64,000 nt of DNA, from positions 7,011,001 to 7,075,000 of the forward strand of contig OX637332.1 in assembly GCA_951799405.1 (NCBI GenBank). The letters run 5' to 3'. Source of the stretch: Agapetus fuscipes. Taxonomy: Eukaryota > Arthropoda > Insecta > Trichoptera > Glossosomatidae. A program made the position numbers and the translations under genes. Below the pieces are notes generated by a model, which saw nothing but the letters and a program-made list of their open reading frames with translations, was not told where the DNA came from and searched no databases. Positions 1 to 11,546 of this stretch are shown piece after piece (positions within the stretch are counted from its first letter, which is position 1; each line of letters begins with the position of its first letter).

Positions 1-360
1 CATCACGCGAGCGGTCGCTGCTAGCACGGAACACCACTAGCACGAGAGTTCCCCTTAGTATAAAACATTGCATGAACTCACCTCGATTGCGTAAATCAAA
101 AAATCTTTGAAAACTTAATAACCCTCTAAGAGTGCTATCGTAGCGTCCAAAAAAAAATCGTTGTACTCAATCGAGGTGAGATTTACGCAACGTTTTAAAC
201 TCGAGATTCTGGTTGGGAAACCGCTACGCTACGTCTAGTATTTCAGCTCAACCACAACGTTTTAAAAAACTGAGTGTGAACTTAAAACAGCGCCTCTAGT
301 GAGTGTATGAGTGTATTTACAATAAAAAAAAACGGTATGGTTGAGTTGGAACGTAATGGT
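1..360. repeat. Degenerate repeat with internal inverted segments
   Basis: The block contains the wording 'cgcctctagtgagtg' and 'ctcaaccacaacgtttt', which recurs in diverged form at 9480-9600 and in the triplicated block at 42447-42971. Positions 79-98 and 166-190 are inverted relative to each other, in two shuffled pieces. No coding potential is seen. It is probably a decayed non-autonomous element cut by the window edge. Confidence 0.35.
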
Positions 361-532
361 TTCTACTTGGGACACAGAGCGGTGGGCATCTATGCATGCT
401 ACACTATTGTGCTCGGTTAGGGCTGCAATGACTCCTATTTTTTTATAAAAAATTAAAGACTCTTCTGTTCCTTTTGGCAGGAAAAAATGTAAGAAAACTG
501 TAATTTCATGATCGTACTACATAACCATCTTT

Positions 533-703
533 TAAAGGCAGCGCCTTGTTGTACCAGCTTTCTGTCGCTGTTGGTTGCCATCCTCTTGTAAGGGCAGTGC
601 CTTTTTGTGCCAGCCATTTGTCTCTGTTGGTTGCCATCCTCTTGTAAAGGCAGTGCCTTTTTGTGCTAGTCATTTGTCTCTGTTGGTTGTCATCCTCTTG
701 TAA
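533..703. repeat. 56-bp tandem repeat, three copies
   Basis: Three consecutive units, each starting near 'taaaggcagtgcc' at 533, 589 and 645, give an exact 56-bp period. Units two and three are nearly identical and unit one is more diverged. The array leads directly into the putative retroelement 3' end that follows, so it may be part of that element's 3' UTR. Confidence 0.85.
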
Positions 704-924
704 CTTGTAACTGTGCTATAGAAATAATGAATGGGGTTCCTGTGGATGTCTTCAATCCCAATTTGAGGGCATTTATGGCATTCTTGGAAACCCAAAGCTT
801 ATAATTTAGTTCATAATGATGATGCTGTGTGAATATCATGTATGTATATTGTCCGTCAAATGTATTGGTCTTGCAAACTGTAAATTTGTCTGAATAAATA
901 TTATTATTATTATTATTATTATTA
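704..924 (+). mobile_element. Putative LINE-type 3' UTR ending in (ATT)n
   Basis: Non-coding sequence runs into 'ctgaataaat' followed by an (ATT)n tail at about 897-923. A poly(A)-signal-like hexamer followed by a simple trinucleotide tail is typical of CR1/L2-type non-LTR 3' ends. No ORF is attached, so the family is not identifiable. Confidence 0.35.
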
Positions 925-1360
925 GCTCCTGTAAGTATGAAGTTCTCAGTGATTTTTGTTCATCTTCTCAAAAAAAATCTTTAAAATATTTGTAAAAGAA
1001 AGGTGTTATATATAATTGATTGTCCTATTCGTTTGGTATTTTACGGAACAATCTTTATAGAATCAATTTAATAAATGTAATGAAAATCAAAAATACAAGA
1101 AACAAATTAAATTTGAGTTATGTGACGATATTTTGCGAGTAGGATAATAATTACAATAAGGATAATTTCTTCAACAAAGTATTTGTTTGAAATCAGCTTC
1201 GAAACTAAAACCGTTCTTCTTCATCGCTAATTAGAAGGAATATTCAGTTTTATTAACGAGAATACTTTTTTTTCACTGACAGATGAACCACACAATAATA
1301 TGTGATATAACTACCACATTCAATGTTTAACTTTATTTATTTTATCATTAAAATAAAAAT
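925..1360. other. AT-rich sequence, nothing recognised
   Basis: I see no ORF, tandem repeat or family similarity in this stretch. Confidence 0.5.
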
Positions 1361-1610
1361 CTATTATCTAGTTGCAAAGGTATATTAATATTTAAAGCTC
1401 ATATCAAATGCATGCCCACAAACAAACACGTGTAGTTCGCGCTTAAAAATGCTGAATGTGTACCTACATACAAATAAAATCCAAACCTCAAAAGAACATA
1501 AACCCTACAACTTTTGCCGACCTTCCCTGACACAGGGGTGACATCGGGAAAGTGAACTATTTTTTACAGTATGGGTGGTCAGCCTCATACCAACCTATAA
1601 GTCAAGGAAT
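1361..1610 (-). repeat. Family M dispersed repeat, full-length, subfamily A
   Basis: Read on the minus strand it runs from 'ttccttgacttataggttgg' through the 'tgaccacccatactg' and 'gacaggggtgac'-type blocks to the 3' end 'tttgcaactagataatag'. It carries the 'cattcagcattt' variant that defines subfamily A. More than 25 copies of this roughly 250-bp repeat lie in the window on both strands. Confidence 0.85.
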
Positions 1611-1753
1611 ACAACATATCAATAATAACATAATTCACATGACTATGGCTCTGAAGCCATGCTAACAATCTCCTTTTTTCTCAAGGTCGATCCTCTTTTG
1701 TTTTTTTCTATTCCATATTCATTTTTTTCTATTCCATATACAATTTTTAATAT

Positions 1754-2122
1754 TGTTATGTAAATATTAGAATAGGTAATAGGAATTCTGTATTATATTG
1801 TGTGGGTAGGAATCATTGAATAAAAATACTTGAAGCATCGAGAAATAATGATTACTACGCCTTTCTGGAACTGTCTAGCGAATATAGATCTAGATTTTAC
1901 TGTTTTGAAGAGTATAAGAAGGGTGCGAGTTGCTTGCAGAGCCAGTATTCTACGAGCTTTACAACTACATTGAACTAAATTAACCAGTGAACAGAAACCA
2001 AATGTAATGGAATAGTCGAGACTATCTTTGTGAAAATAAATTATTAAAAGTGTAAAATAAACAACTGTATAAGAAGACCAGTATTTTTAATTGAAAGACT
2101 TTTAAACCCTGAATTCGTAACA
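1754..2122 (+). mobile_element. Copia-like solo LTR
   Basis: The 369-bp unit starts TGTTATG and ends GTAACA and is flanked by the 4-bp direct repeat ATAT (1750-1753 and 2123-2126; AATAT is possible if it ends one base earlier). It holds a TATA-like 'agagtataagaag' near 1910 and a poly(A) signal 'aaaataaac' near 2053. This matches LTR organisation with U3, R and U5, and no internal coding region adjoins it. The copia assignment rests only on terminal style. Confidence 0.6.
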
Positions 2123-2506
2123 ATATGTTCTTAATTTTTTCCTACATATCTATTTAAATCCTTTTACTACAGCTAAAACAAAACCAAAAAACAGCTGAAA
2201 GATTGAACAAAAAGTTTAGTAGTCGAAACCAGATATGGAGTCGGTTTTTATGCACCCCTTGTTCCTATACATACGCCTTTGGGGTCGTGGCACGCGCCGA
2301 TCCGGCCGAGCGTTTTTACCCTGCTAATAATAATACTGTTACTCACGGTGTGTGTATTACATATTATTATTACCTATGCTTCGTAATATACACAAATATA
2401 TAATTACCTATTGATGCAGGTACACGCAAGCCGATTTATTTACTTATTTTCTAGTCGTGAAGATGATTGGTCATGGAAAAAAAAATCTTCAAATTATGTG
2501 TTATAC

Positions 2507-2576
2507 ATTCCTTAACTTATAGATTGGTATAAGGCTGACCACCCATACTGTGAAAATAGTTCACTTTCCCAATGTC
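2507..2576 (+). repeat. Family M repeat, 5' fragment
   Basis: It has the family 5' end from 'ttccttaacttatag' to 'cactttcccaatgtc' and is then truncated. Confidence 0.8.
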
Positions 2577-2639
2577 TTTCCCAATGATTATTATAGATGT
2601 GAATTAAAACAATAAATTATTTATAACATCTGGTAGAGA

Positions 2640-2735
2640 TGAAAGAGGTACACAAGGACAGAAAAAAAGTGGAGACGCATCTGCGAAGGTACCGGCCACC
2701 CTTAGTGGGATGGCGGCAGGATACAGTTACAGTAA
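2640..2735 (+). mobile_element. 3' end of LINE family P (pentanucleotide tail)
   Basis: The sequence 'gtaccggccaccc' followed by 'aggatacagttacagtaac' is the same 3' terminus seen inverted at 26729 and 39344. The tail is a tacag-type five-base repeat. Only the last roughly 100 bp are present. Confidence 0.6.
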
Positions 2736-2753
2736 CAGGTATTATATGCACAA

Positions 2754-3067
2754 GTGCCGGTCAGATCGGTCCGTAGTCCAGTGGCAACACTTCGGACTCG
2801 TAAATGGAAGGTTGTGGATTCGGATCCCGGCGGAGCACAAAAAATATACCATTTATATTTTGAATTTGCTATTCGCTGAGCTTAAAAATTCATAAACCTT
2901 TACCAAAGACCGGTCACTGAAAGGTCCATCCAACCTTACAACAACTGGGTCTTGCTTGAGAATTGGCGCTTTCTACAGCGACGACCAAGCTCGCAGAGGG
3001 CTCTTGAAGTGTGATACACACAAAAACAGCGCTCACCAAATAAGTCATCCTAATATTATTATTATTA
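2754..3067 (+). mobile_element. SINE2, tRNA-derived, full-length
   Basis: The head has a box-A-like 'tagtccagtgg' and a box-B-like 'ggattcggatccc' 45-55 bp apart, as in tRNA-derived SINEs. An unrelated body ends 'cagcgctcaccaaataag' and an (ATT)n tail follows. Other copies lie at 4797 (minus) and 19958 (plus), with 3' fragments elsewhere. It would be transcribed by Pol III and mobilised by a partner LINE that I cannot identify. Confidence 0.8.
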
Positions 3068-4796
3068 AGTGCCAATCAACATTGTTACAAGTTTCAAAGA
3101 GGACATGAATTGGAGAAAAAAGTTTTTTGTCTATATTTCTTATTCATAAAACGTAATTTATCAATTAGTGCAGTTATTCTGAATCAATTCAATTCAAGTA
3201 ATTTATAAATAAATCAGGTTCAAAACCGAACAATGATTGTCAATAGTAGTAACCGCTATTTGAGGATTATACAAATAGCCTTAAGGCGTATTAAAAATAA
3301 TAAGGCTGTATTAGAAATGCTTAAATTTTCCTGAAAGCGAAAAACCTTGTCGTATCTTTGAATTTTACAGTCTTGTCTATTTGAGAATGTAATTCAAATT
3401 ATCTTAATGCGGCTTTATTTCACCGTGAGGTTCTCATGCTCTCGTTTTCAGTTTGGTAATCTGCTTCCTCTGCCTGCGGTGTAAAGTTAACTAAATTATT
3501 ATAATAATCTCGCGGAAGATTACATTATGGCGTCGCCCCATTCATTCCTGTATAATTGCACTGAATATTAGGTACCGTGCTACATTCTGCGAGGAAACCT
3601 CGCTCACAGCAGGATCTGCTAGTCGCACTAAAGTCTAAACCGACTCAGCGTGACGCGATATGTCGCACCTTTATGTATAATAGAATACCTGTACAATGAA
3701 GCATGACTGTCATCTGTGCATAAACATTAAACATATAAATATTAATTAAAAATAACTTTTTATGAAACACAAAATTGTAATTTCACAGTTCGTTAGAGTT
3801 AAATTGCCTAAGCGCTATCGGATTTTATCCGCCTCTCTTCAGAGAGATAAAAACAAAAAAAAAACACTAATTCTAAATGAAAAATATTTCGTAATTCTTC
3901 TTCTTTTTGTGCAACTTCGGCGATCATCATGGCTATTTTGATTTTAGATGCTGCGGATCGAAACAGGGACTTGGTGCTTCAGCCGAATCACTGTCGCATG
4001 TTTTTTAGCCACGATGCCCTTCGTCGTCATTGAGATCTTCTCCCCTCAATCTTACCCTGTATGATAAGATGAAAATATTTCGTACGGTCCATATTATACG
4101 TAACTCTAGTAATTTTAAGAATCCCTTTTCCCCTTCTTGTGACTCTTTAGTGAAGATTAGCGGTCATCATAGAAATTTCTCAATAGGATTAAAAGATCAG
4201 GTGAATTTACAGGCCAATCCAGAAGCCTAATATTATTATGCTTGAAGAAGACTGCAAAAAATGGACTGTACGATAATAATAAAACTTGTGAAAGCGGTAA
4301 TTTAGTTTTGGCTTAGAGATGAAGCAATCACAAACAATTTAAAAAAACTTATGGATTCAATGCCAAGAAGAGTCGAGAAAGTCATAAAAGTAAAAGGAAG
4401 GCATATTCAATACTAATTAATGGAACAATCTCATGTAAATTGTACCTACACGTAGCTTTGGTCTAAATAAATCATATCTATAAATTAATACATTAATTCG
4501 CACAATGCTGTAAGAGGGATCAACCACTATTTCAAACTCTTCAACCACAATGTTCACGTTCAACTGATCATCTTCTCTCAAATCTTTCATGTATGATGTG
4601 ATCTATGTAGGAGCGAATTTTTCTTATTTTGTGACCGAATTTCATCAATATTTGCCTTTTGATATAGTATTCGTGGATTTTTGGTCTGGTCTTCATGCAG
4701 GATACCATGGAACAATTATTTCAGACACATTCAAATCTCAAATCCAAAATGGTCATTGTTATAAAAGTCTTTTTAAATTCGATTTCTAAGCTCTTC
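3068..4796. other. Non-coding; unique GC-richer block at 3425-3660
   Basis: No gene or repeat family is recognised. Positions 3425-3660 are less AT-rich than the surroundings and carry no recognisable TE sequence, so they could be regulatory DNA of the scratch locus. That is a guess from composition and position only. Confidence 0.25.
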
Positions 4797-5062
4797 TTAA
4801 TAATAATAATAGGATGATTTATTTGGCGAGCGCTGTTTTTGTGTGTATCACACCTCAAAAGCCCTCTACGAGCTTGGTCGTCCCTGTAGAAAACGCCAAT
4901 TCTCAAGCAAGACCCAGTTGTTGTAAGGTTGGATGGGCCTTTCAATGACCGGTTTTCGGTAAAGGTGTATGATTTTTTCAACGCAGCAAAAAGCACATTT
5001 GGAAATATAAATGAAATGTTTTTGTGCTCCGCCAGGATTCGAATCCACAACCGTCCATTTGA
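4797..5062 (-). mobile_element. SINE2, minus strand, near full-length
   Basis: It reads as the reverse complement of the 2754 copy. It starts with (TAA)n, then 'gcgagcgctgt', and ends in the tRNA-like head 'aggattcgaatcc'. The box A part of the head is lost at the right edge. Confidence 0.8.
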
Positions 5063-6008
5063 CTCTTCCTTTGAAATATGTACGTAGAATTACAACTCGT
5101 TATGTTACTTACTTACATTTTTCCACACAAGTTCACTTAATTGCTTCGCAGGATGTAAACTCTTTTCTAAGCAAAATACTTTAGTTTTAGATCATGTCGA
5201 TGTTTCTTTGGCTATCACGGTTGTTGTGTCGATTTTCCAGATGGCAACTTAATCGGTAGGGCTTCTTTCTGAATAGAGGGTCTAGATTTTAAATTGAAGG
5301 GGTAAAGAATAATGCTATGAATTGTATCCTCAATGTAAATATCAAATTTAGTAGATATGTTTTTTCAATCATACAATCAATACAAACTGAAAGAAAAAAA
5401 CTGTATCTCAAAGAAATAAAAACGCAGAGAGACTGAAAAAATAACATTATTGTTTTAAATTCTTCAATAACTATTAACATGATTTCTCTTAATTAATAGT
5501 TTGTAACTATTAAAAAATGCTCACATCATGCCATTTAAAACAACCCCCAAATTAAAACATATCCATTTTACATTCATACAAAATATAATAACACATATGA
5601 AACAAGGTGTTCTGCAGAGAATTTAAAAAAATGCAGTTACAAACAGAAGCCTGTTGGGCAAAACAACACATGCACATATTCAAAAATATAATAATGGCAT
5701 AGAATATAATGTATTGTTGGGTCTATTATCAGTCATGCCTTTAACAAAATACTAAGTAGGTATGTATGTAGGGAACCGAGCCGGGCAGATGTGACGCCAT
5801 ACAAAGCCTGTTTGTTATTTGACCTAGGGTGAATATTACACAATACTTCATACTCTCCATGCTTAAATATATCATTCTACCTCTGTTGACATTCCAATAA
5901 TTCAACACAGTGATATGGTACAGTGATTTAGGAGGAATTTAAAATTTTGAAATGAGATGTTCCTTGTATATTTTTTAGTGTAAATCTGTTTACAGATGCT
6001 TAAAGATG
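5063..6008. other. AT-rich non-coding sequence
   Basis: No ORF of note and no recognised repeat family. Confidence 0.4.
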
Positions 6009-6181
6009 TTCCTTGACTTACTTAACTTGAACTTAACTTGAGTTGCAGGGTGTATGTTCATTTGAGATGCGGGTTTGTATATTGTAGGCCCACATGCGAC
6101 ATGTTTAAGTGCGACTTATACTAAAATGGATGTAATGCGAATCTTTGATGTTACATATATTTGCAACTTAGATTAGATTAG
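6009..6181 (+). repeat. Family M repeat, internally deleted, subfamily B
   Basis: The 5' end 'ttccttgactta' joins directly to 'gagttgcagggtgtatgttc', so about 75 bp of the family is missing. The 'ccacatgcgacatg' block marks subfamily B, and the 3' end reads 'ttgcaacttagattagatta'. Confidence 0.75.
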
Positions 6182-6834
6182 TTGAATTCAGTGATAAGGA
6201 CTAGAAAGTATTTCGTGAAATGTCTTACAAATTATATTTGATAATGCATAATTATGTGCCAGTTGTGTTGCCAGGAGTTTGACTCGAACAAAACGATTCG
6301 TAGCATTCTCGGACTTGTATCCTAGAATGACATGTGATACATCCGTACCATCGAACAGCTGAAGTCAATACTTCAAGACTCAAACATCGTGTCAGTAATG
6401 AAAGCAAGAGCACTTCAGTGAGCCGGACATAATAAACAACATGCAGAGGACTCCAGAATTGCCTCTTTTCATGCATAATATGGTCTTCTCTTTCTCTCAC
6501 TCTTCAGATTTCAGCCAATTGCAATCCTAGTTATCAAACACTTCATTCGGTTCTTGGTCGACCCTTTCCAGGTTTATCTTTGACATTCCCCTTGTAACCT
6601 CTCTAATAAAAAAATGAACGTTTTTGAAGCTTAAAAGAAGATAAAATAATTACCCCTTATCCATAAGAAGGTTCAATTTTTAATTCGGTTTACGGACACT
6701 TTTTCGTACAAAAAAGTTAATTTTAGTCTCTATTTTTATTTACACTTAACAAATGTAATGACTGATGCCGATTGTGCTTTGCGATTTGTGAGAATAATAT
6801 TACTAATAGTCCGTTTTCTAGAGTTAATGAAGCC
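6182..6834. other. Non-coding sequence
   Basis: No supported feature. A minus-strand open frame of about 80 codons at 6252-6500 has no recognisable motif. Confidence 0.4.
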
Positions 6835-7155
6835 AACGCAACTAACCTAATTAAGCTACACATACAGTGTAAATTCTTGCCGCGTTATCCCCAAAGGGGT
6901 CGCATATGGCGAGTAAACCTATTTATTTTTACAGGTAAGGGGGCCGTCCTTATGCCAACCACTTCAGTGAAGTAGGGGGTTTCCCAGCTCGCGAGATCTT
7001 GTGATGGCTGAGTAAACCTTGCCGGTTTTTTTTATTTAAGGTTTGAAATAAGCACCGAAACGGGAAAGCATTTCTGACACCCTCGGCGGGATTCAAACCC
7101 GAGCCCACGACATAGAATGCAAGCACTCTACCAACTGAGCTATTAACCGGACGAT
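6835..7155 (-). mobile_element. SINE1, tRNA-derived, full-length, minus strand
   Basis: On the minus strand the head reads 'tagctcagttggtagagtgc' (box A) and 'gggtttgaatcccg' (box B), close to a genuine tRNA. The body holds 'ccggcaaggtttactcagcc' and 'ctgggaaaccccc'. The 3' part ends 'tgtgtagctta...gttgcgtt'. Copies at 35330 and 40314 are on the plus strand. About 320 bp. Confidence 0.85.
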
Positions 7156-7805
7156 TATAACTTTTGAACTTATTCAAATTGTGAATGATTGTTAAGACTT
7201 GAATGCACCCATAGCTCACCTTGATGAAGACAAAGTTCCCGGCGACAATTTCGAAAAGAGCTCAAACGATCCCTTGTTTTGCGGTTCACACCGAGAAATA
7301 TTTAGCGGTTGTTGGGATAGTTTTGCAAATGCAATATTTGATTAACGAAGTTGTGTGAATTATTGTGAAGTTTTAATTACATTTCGTAGATGGGGGGCGC
7401 CCGCAGATGCAAAGAACTTGCCGGCAAAAGTTCCCATAATTTACACATTCGTAATTGTTAACTTTTAGTGAAACCAAAACTATCATGACGCGGTGATTGC
7501 GTTATTTACAACGAAGTTATGCCTTTTGTCAAATATTGCATCTGCAATATGTTGTACGATCTGAAATGCAAAACTTTATTTCAACAACTTAAATACTCAA
7601 AAATGTGGCGAATACAAGATTTTAAATGACAATAAATTAATAAAACAAATGAACATAATTATTGTAAAACAGCTCACCACATTGTTTCACTTGAAAATTT
7701 TGAATTTCTTCAAAAATAAATTAATGAACGTAGACAACCCATTTTTTTCATGTTTGAGTCGTATTAAACCAAATGCAGCAACCTAGTATTTTTTCTCAAA
7801 ATAAG
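7156..7805. other. AT-rich non-coding sequence
   Basis: No gene or repeat recognised. Confidence 0.4.
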
Positions 7806-7994
7806 TTCCTTGACTTATATGTTGGTATGCGGCTGACCACCCATACTGTAAAAAATGTTTCACTTTGCCAATGTCACCCATGTGTCAGGAAAGGTCGGCA
7901 AAAGTTGTAGGGCTTATGTTCATTTGAGATTTGGATTTTATTTGTAAGTACACATTCAGCATTTGTAAGCGCGAACTACACGTGTGTGTTTGTA
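7806..7994 (+). repeat. Family M repeat, 5' three quarters, subfamily A
   Basis: The family is intact from 'ttccttgacttat' to 'tgtgtttgta'. It is cut there by the start of the TIR transposon at 7995. Confidence 0.85.
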
Positions 7995-8914
7995 GGGTCA
8001 GTGTGGCAACAGTGGATCATTTTTTTTCAAACGCACAGAATTATTGTTGTATAAATGCAATCAATGTACAACTTTTATCAAACTGTTAATAAATTAAGTA
8101 GCTACCACTTGATCTAAGAGCTCCATCTTTTTTATCCAATAAATACAAAGATATTTTGCATTAAGTGAAAAATGGAAAATGATCCACTGTGTACCCTATG
8201 GTGTACACAGTGGATCAAACAATAAAAACCAGATTATTTTTATTTAAAAAAAACGTATTTATAAGACAAAAATATTTTTTTCTGTTTATACACCAATTTT
8301 AATCAAACAGAATAAAATAACACTAAATAAGTGGATGATAATACGGGAAAAATCCACATTGAAGAAGTAACAAGAATATTGACGGGCATTGCTGCGTCTT
8401 CCGAGGTAAACGCAACTATGCTACACATTTAGTGTAACTTCTTTCTGCGTTCTTCCCAAAGGGTCTCATGTGGCGAGTGGAATCTATTTATTTTTACAAG
8501 TAAGATGATCCACTACGTATCCTATGATGTTGATCCACTGTGTACCCTTCCGACGAATTTCTTTTGGGGCAGCTATTTATGTATTTCACTTTGAACAAAG
8601 TAATGAAGTAATGCTATTAATGGAAGCAGGATTATTGTTAATTAGGATAAATAAATAATTTCTAGCCGAACTTCAATACTTTAAAAATAAGAAGACAACA
8701 AAGCGAAGTATAAGTTTTTACTTTTGACTGTCAGAAACACATTTTGTTACTCAGCACAACCAAGCTGCATTGAAGTAGGACTCCGATTAGTCCAGACATG
8801 TTCAGACATGAGCACCATGCCAGGGTGAAAGCAATAGCCCTGCATAACTACTCATCTGGAAGAAACTGCCCTGATCCACTGTACCCACATGATCCACCGT
8901 TGCCACATTGACCC
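7995..8914. mobile_element. Non-autonomous TIR DNA transposon, 920 bp
   Basis: The ends are inverted: GGGTCAGTGTGGCAACAGTG at the left against the complement of the right end, GGGTCAATGTGGCAACGGTG, continuing to GGATCAT. TA flanks both ends, as for Tc1/mariner-type insertion. There is no transposase ORF. The box 'gatccactgtgtacc' recurs at about 8178, 8508 (diverged), 8533 and 8875, and as an inverted pair around 8180-8215. A SINE1 fragment is nested inside. The superfamily is uncertain. Confidence 0.75.
8407..8504 (-). mobile_element. SINE1 3' fragment nested in the TIR transposon
   Basis: 'aacgcaactatgctacaca' to 'ggcgagtggaatctattta' matches the SINE1 3' half on the minus strand. The insertion predates or accompanied the spread of this transposon copy. 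Confidence 0.7.
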
Positions 8915-9150
8915 TACTGTAAAAAAATAAAAAATATTCACTTTGCCAATGTCACCCCTGTATCAGAGAAGGACGGCAAGAGTTGCAGGGCTTATGTTCA
9001 TTTGAGATTGGGTTTTTATATTGTAGGTCCACATGCGGCATGTGTTAGCGCGAAATTATACATGTCTGCTTGTGGGAATGCATTTAATATAAATCTTAAA
9101 TGATATATATCTTTGCAGCTTAGATGAAATTAGATTAGATTAGATAAATA
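8915..9150 (+). repeat. Family M repeat lacking its 5' 37 bp, subfamily B
   Basis: It starts at 'tactgtaaaaaa' immediately after the TIR transposon and runs to the family 3' end 'ttgcagcttaga' plus a GATTA-rich tail. The 'ccacatgcggcatgtg' block gives subfamily B, unlike the A-type piece on the other side of the transposon. Confidence 0.85.
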
Positions 9151-9235
9151 TTAGGTTGGGTAAAAAGTATTTTCGCATATAGTATGTATTTACTTGTAAT
9201 ACAATATCTTTGGCTATACTATCTTTGCAACTTGA
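9151..9235 (+). mobile_element. Mariner-like terminal fragment
   Basis: 'ttaggttgggtaaaaagt' followed by 'attttcgca' is a typical mariner-family terminal inverted repeat. No transposase reading frame or matching opposite end was seen nearby, so it is a remnant. Confidence 0.55.
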
Positions 9236-11105
9236 TTAGATAGATATACATTTTCGTAACAATATGTTGATTAGTTTAGATTTGTATAAGAGACAAATTT
9301 GTATGAATTTTAATTGCCGTTTTGTTGTACTGGGAATCCTTGGGTTCGTGTATGTGTTTTGTGCTGTGAAAATGCGACAAGGATTCAGAAAGTGTGTCAA
9401 ACGCGCCATCTAATGGCAGAAGACACGCAAACAGAAGGTACATACCAAAGGTATGTATTAGATATGTATTAACTAAGCCATGGCGTCAAAACAAAAATGT
9501 ATGGAAAACAAAACGCTCACTAGGGCCACTGCTGAATTTTCTGTATATTTTTTGGTTAAACTCTTTGGTTGAGCGACGTAATAATTTAAAGTTGTGGTAC
9601 AGGTTTTCGTATCTTGAAGTTAGCAACAATACAATTAAACTGAGAATAATAAAACTTTTAAATAAAGTTTCAGGTGATTTTAACGGATTTTAAGCTTACA
9701 ATTAAGTCATACAAAGTACAAGTTTCTTCTGTAAAAAAAGTAATCTGTATCAATCAAATTATTTTAATAAGTGTGTTTAAAGTTTACTTTAATTCAAGTT
9801 AGTCTAATGTTAATTATTATGTAATTATTGTTATATTATTTGACTTTCCGAATTTTTTTTTTCTTGACTAAAAATTGGTATTAGGCTGATCCCGACATAA
9901 TACTATAATAACTATCACTACCTACGATGTACACCTATATTAACCTACTATTTACATAACATTATGTACATATTGATAAAAACAATAAATACCTGATTAT
10001 TATTATTATTATTAGTACATTTTTATACTATAAGGCAAAATTTCAACCATGCTTCAGTAGAAAAAATTAAATACAGTACACTTGTACCTAGTTATGACAC
10101 CGCAGGAAAGAGTACGTAGAAATTTAATAAAAAACTTGCATAACAAAGGAAGGCTCTGTACAGATTAATACAGTGATTGAACAAGACTAGCTCTCCTTGA
10201 TTATGATGCGCACAAAAAACGCTGGAAGTCCCGGTTTCCCGATATTGTGGAATGAATCGCGGGCGAGCATCGAGGCCGATCCCGGCTTTGAGCACAAAGC
10301 AACTCTATACTCCTATTGGAATCGAGAGAGCAATTATTCCAATAATAAAAACTCAACCGCATCGTTCTAAAGGCTCTTGTAAATGACAGAGTTGGACGGT
10401 TCTCGACTGTCAACCGGTGCAAAGCCATCAAGGAGCATTTATAAAATATGTTATCCAGAATCCATGATGGACGTCTGACTCTAAATAAAACTATATGATC
10501 CCTTTTTGAAGACGATAAGTTGGTTTCTTGAAAATGGCAAGTCAAAAGCGCTCAAGACTTTAAACTTCATTGCTTGGCGAGAGCCGGAAGGTAAGTTCTT
10601 ATTTTTCGAAACATAGTTCTTGTCGCCCAGAACTTCTCTTCAGCAAGTATTTGAAATATCCAGCTTTGGTTTGAAAAAATGTACATTCATAGTAGAGGTT
10701 GATCCAGCTTTTACTATATAAAATCATTCATCTTCCTTATGCCTACCATCAAAAAAATCTTGATGGATTGTGCGCTGTGCGCAAGCTTGTAAAATACACT
10801 TGGAATATGACACTTGTTCTCATTAAATAAATTATTCCACAAGATTCTGATTAAAAGAGCTATATTAAATTGACAATTTATTTTGAATTAGATTGTTATT
10901 TTTGTTGGATGACGTCACAAACAGCACCTCAAGTAAAACGTACTAATTTTCGCTCACTTGTCGTGGAGGGTAAAATATGTATGGGAGCTCGCTTTGGCAT
11001 TTACGCTCACTGGAAATGCTGCTTAATCTTAAATAACAAAAATTAAAAGCACCTCCAGTGAACGAAAATGGAAACGCTAACTTTCATGCGTTTTTTTCTC
11101 TCAAC
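9236..11105. other. Non-coding, with an old repeat at 9480-9600 and an (ATT)n tail at 9992
   Basis: Positions 9480-9600 ('aaaacgctcactaggg') and 10945-11090 ('gctcac', 'cacctccagtgaacg') are diverged relatives of the 42.4-kb triplicated block. At 9960-10013 'aacaataaatacctg' followed by (ATT)n looks like another retroelement 3' end. The 114-codon minus-strand frame at 10201-10545 shows no recognisable domain. Confidence 0.35.
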
Positions 11106-11546
11106 TTTTTTTTTTTTTTTTTTTATGTGCACAACAGGTTACCCTAATTACAGTGCACCCTCACAGCTTTCAACACGCTGGGAGGAACTCTTTTGCTAAA
11201 TTTTTAAATCTTAATAAATTACATTAAAAAATGTCTATATTTGACTTATTTAAGAGCTTTATACTCCGAGTCACAGGGTGTTGCGCCACGACATCAGTAC
11301 GGCTTTTCGGTGCATGAAATAGATCATGTCCTCGCCCTTGGGTGTAGTCGTCAGGCACATACAACCTGTAGCCCTCCAACAGGGTGGGACTGTCAATTAA
11401 GCCGTTGATGCCTTATGAGTGAGCACCATAAGGGACCTGTTGCGCCTCGTTTCAAGGCTTCCAAATCCAGTCTCCCGAAGTAGCTCCTCATGATGCATGA
11501 ATTGTGGGTAGCTTCCACACCGCCTCATGAGGAGATACCTGAGAAA
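11106..11546 (-). pseudogene. Jockey-like LINE, C-terminal ORF2 remnant
   Basis: On the minus strand a frameshifted reading contains RRNRSLMVLTHKAS, LIDSPTLLEGYRLYVPDDYT and VAQHPVTRSIKLLNKSNIDIF before a stop. The R-x-x-R-S and L-x-x-S-N-x-DIF style is that of the C-terminal segment after the reverse transcriptase in insect jockey-type LINEs. It is followed by a 3' UTR and a 19-base poly(A) tail (poly-T at 11106-11124). The 5' part is truncated, as is usual for non-LTR insertions. At least one frameshift makes it dead. Confidence 0.6.

Noticed and set aside
10201..10545. 114-codon minus-strand frame
   Set aside because: No domain, biased composition or start context. It is within what chance gives in this sequence.
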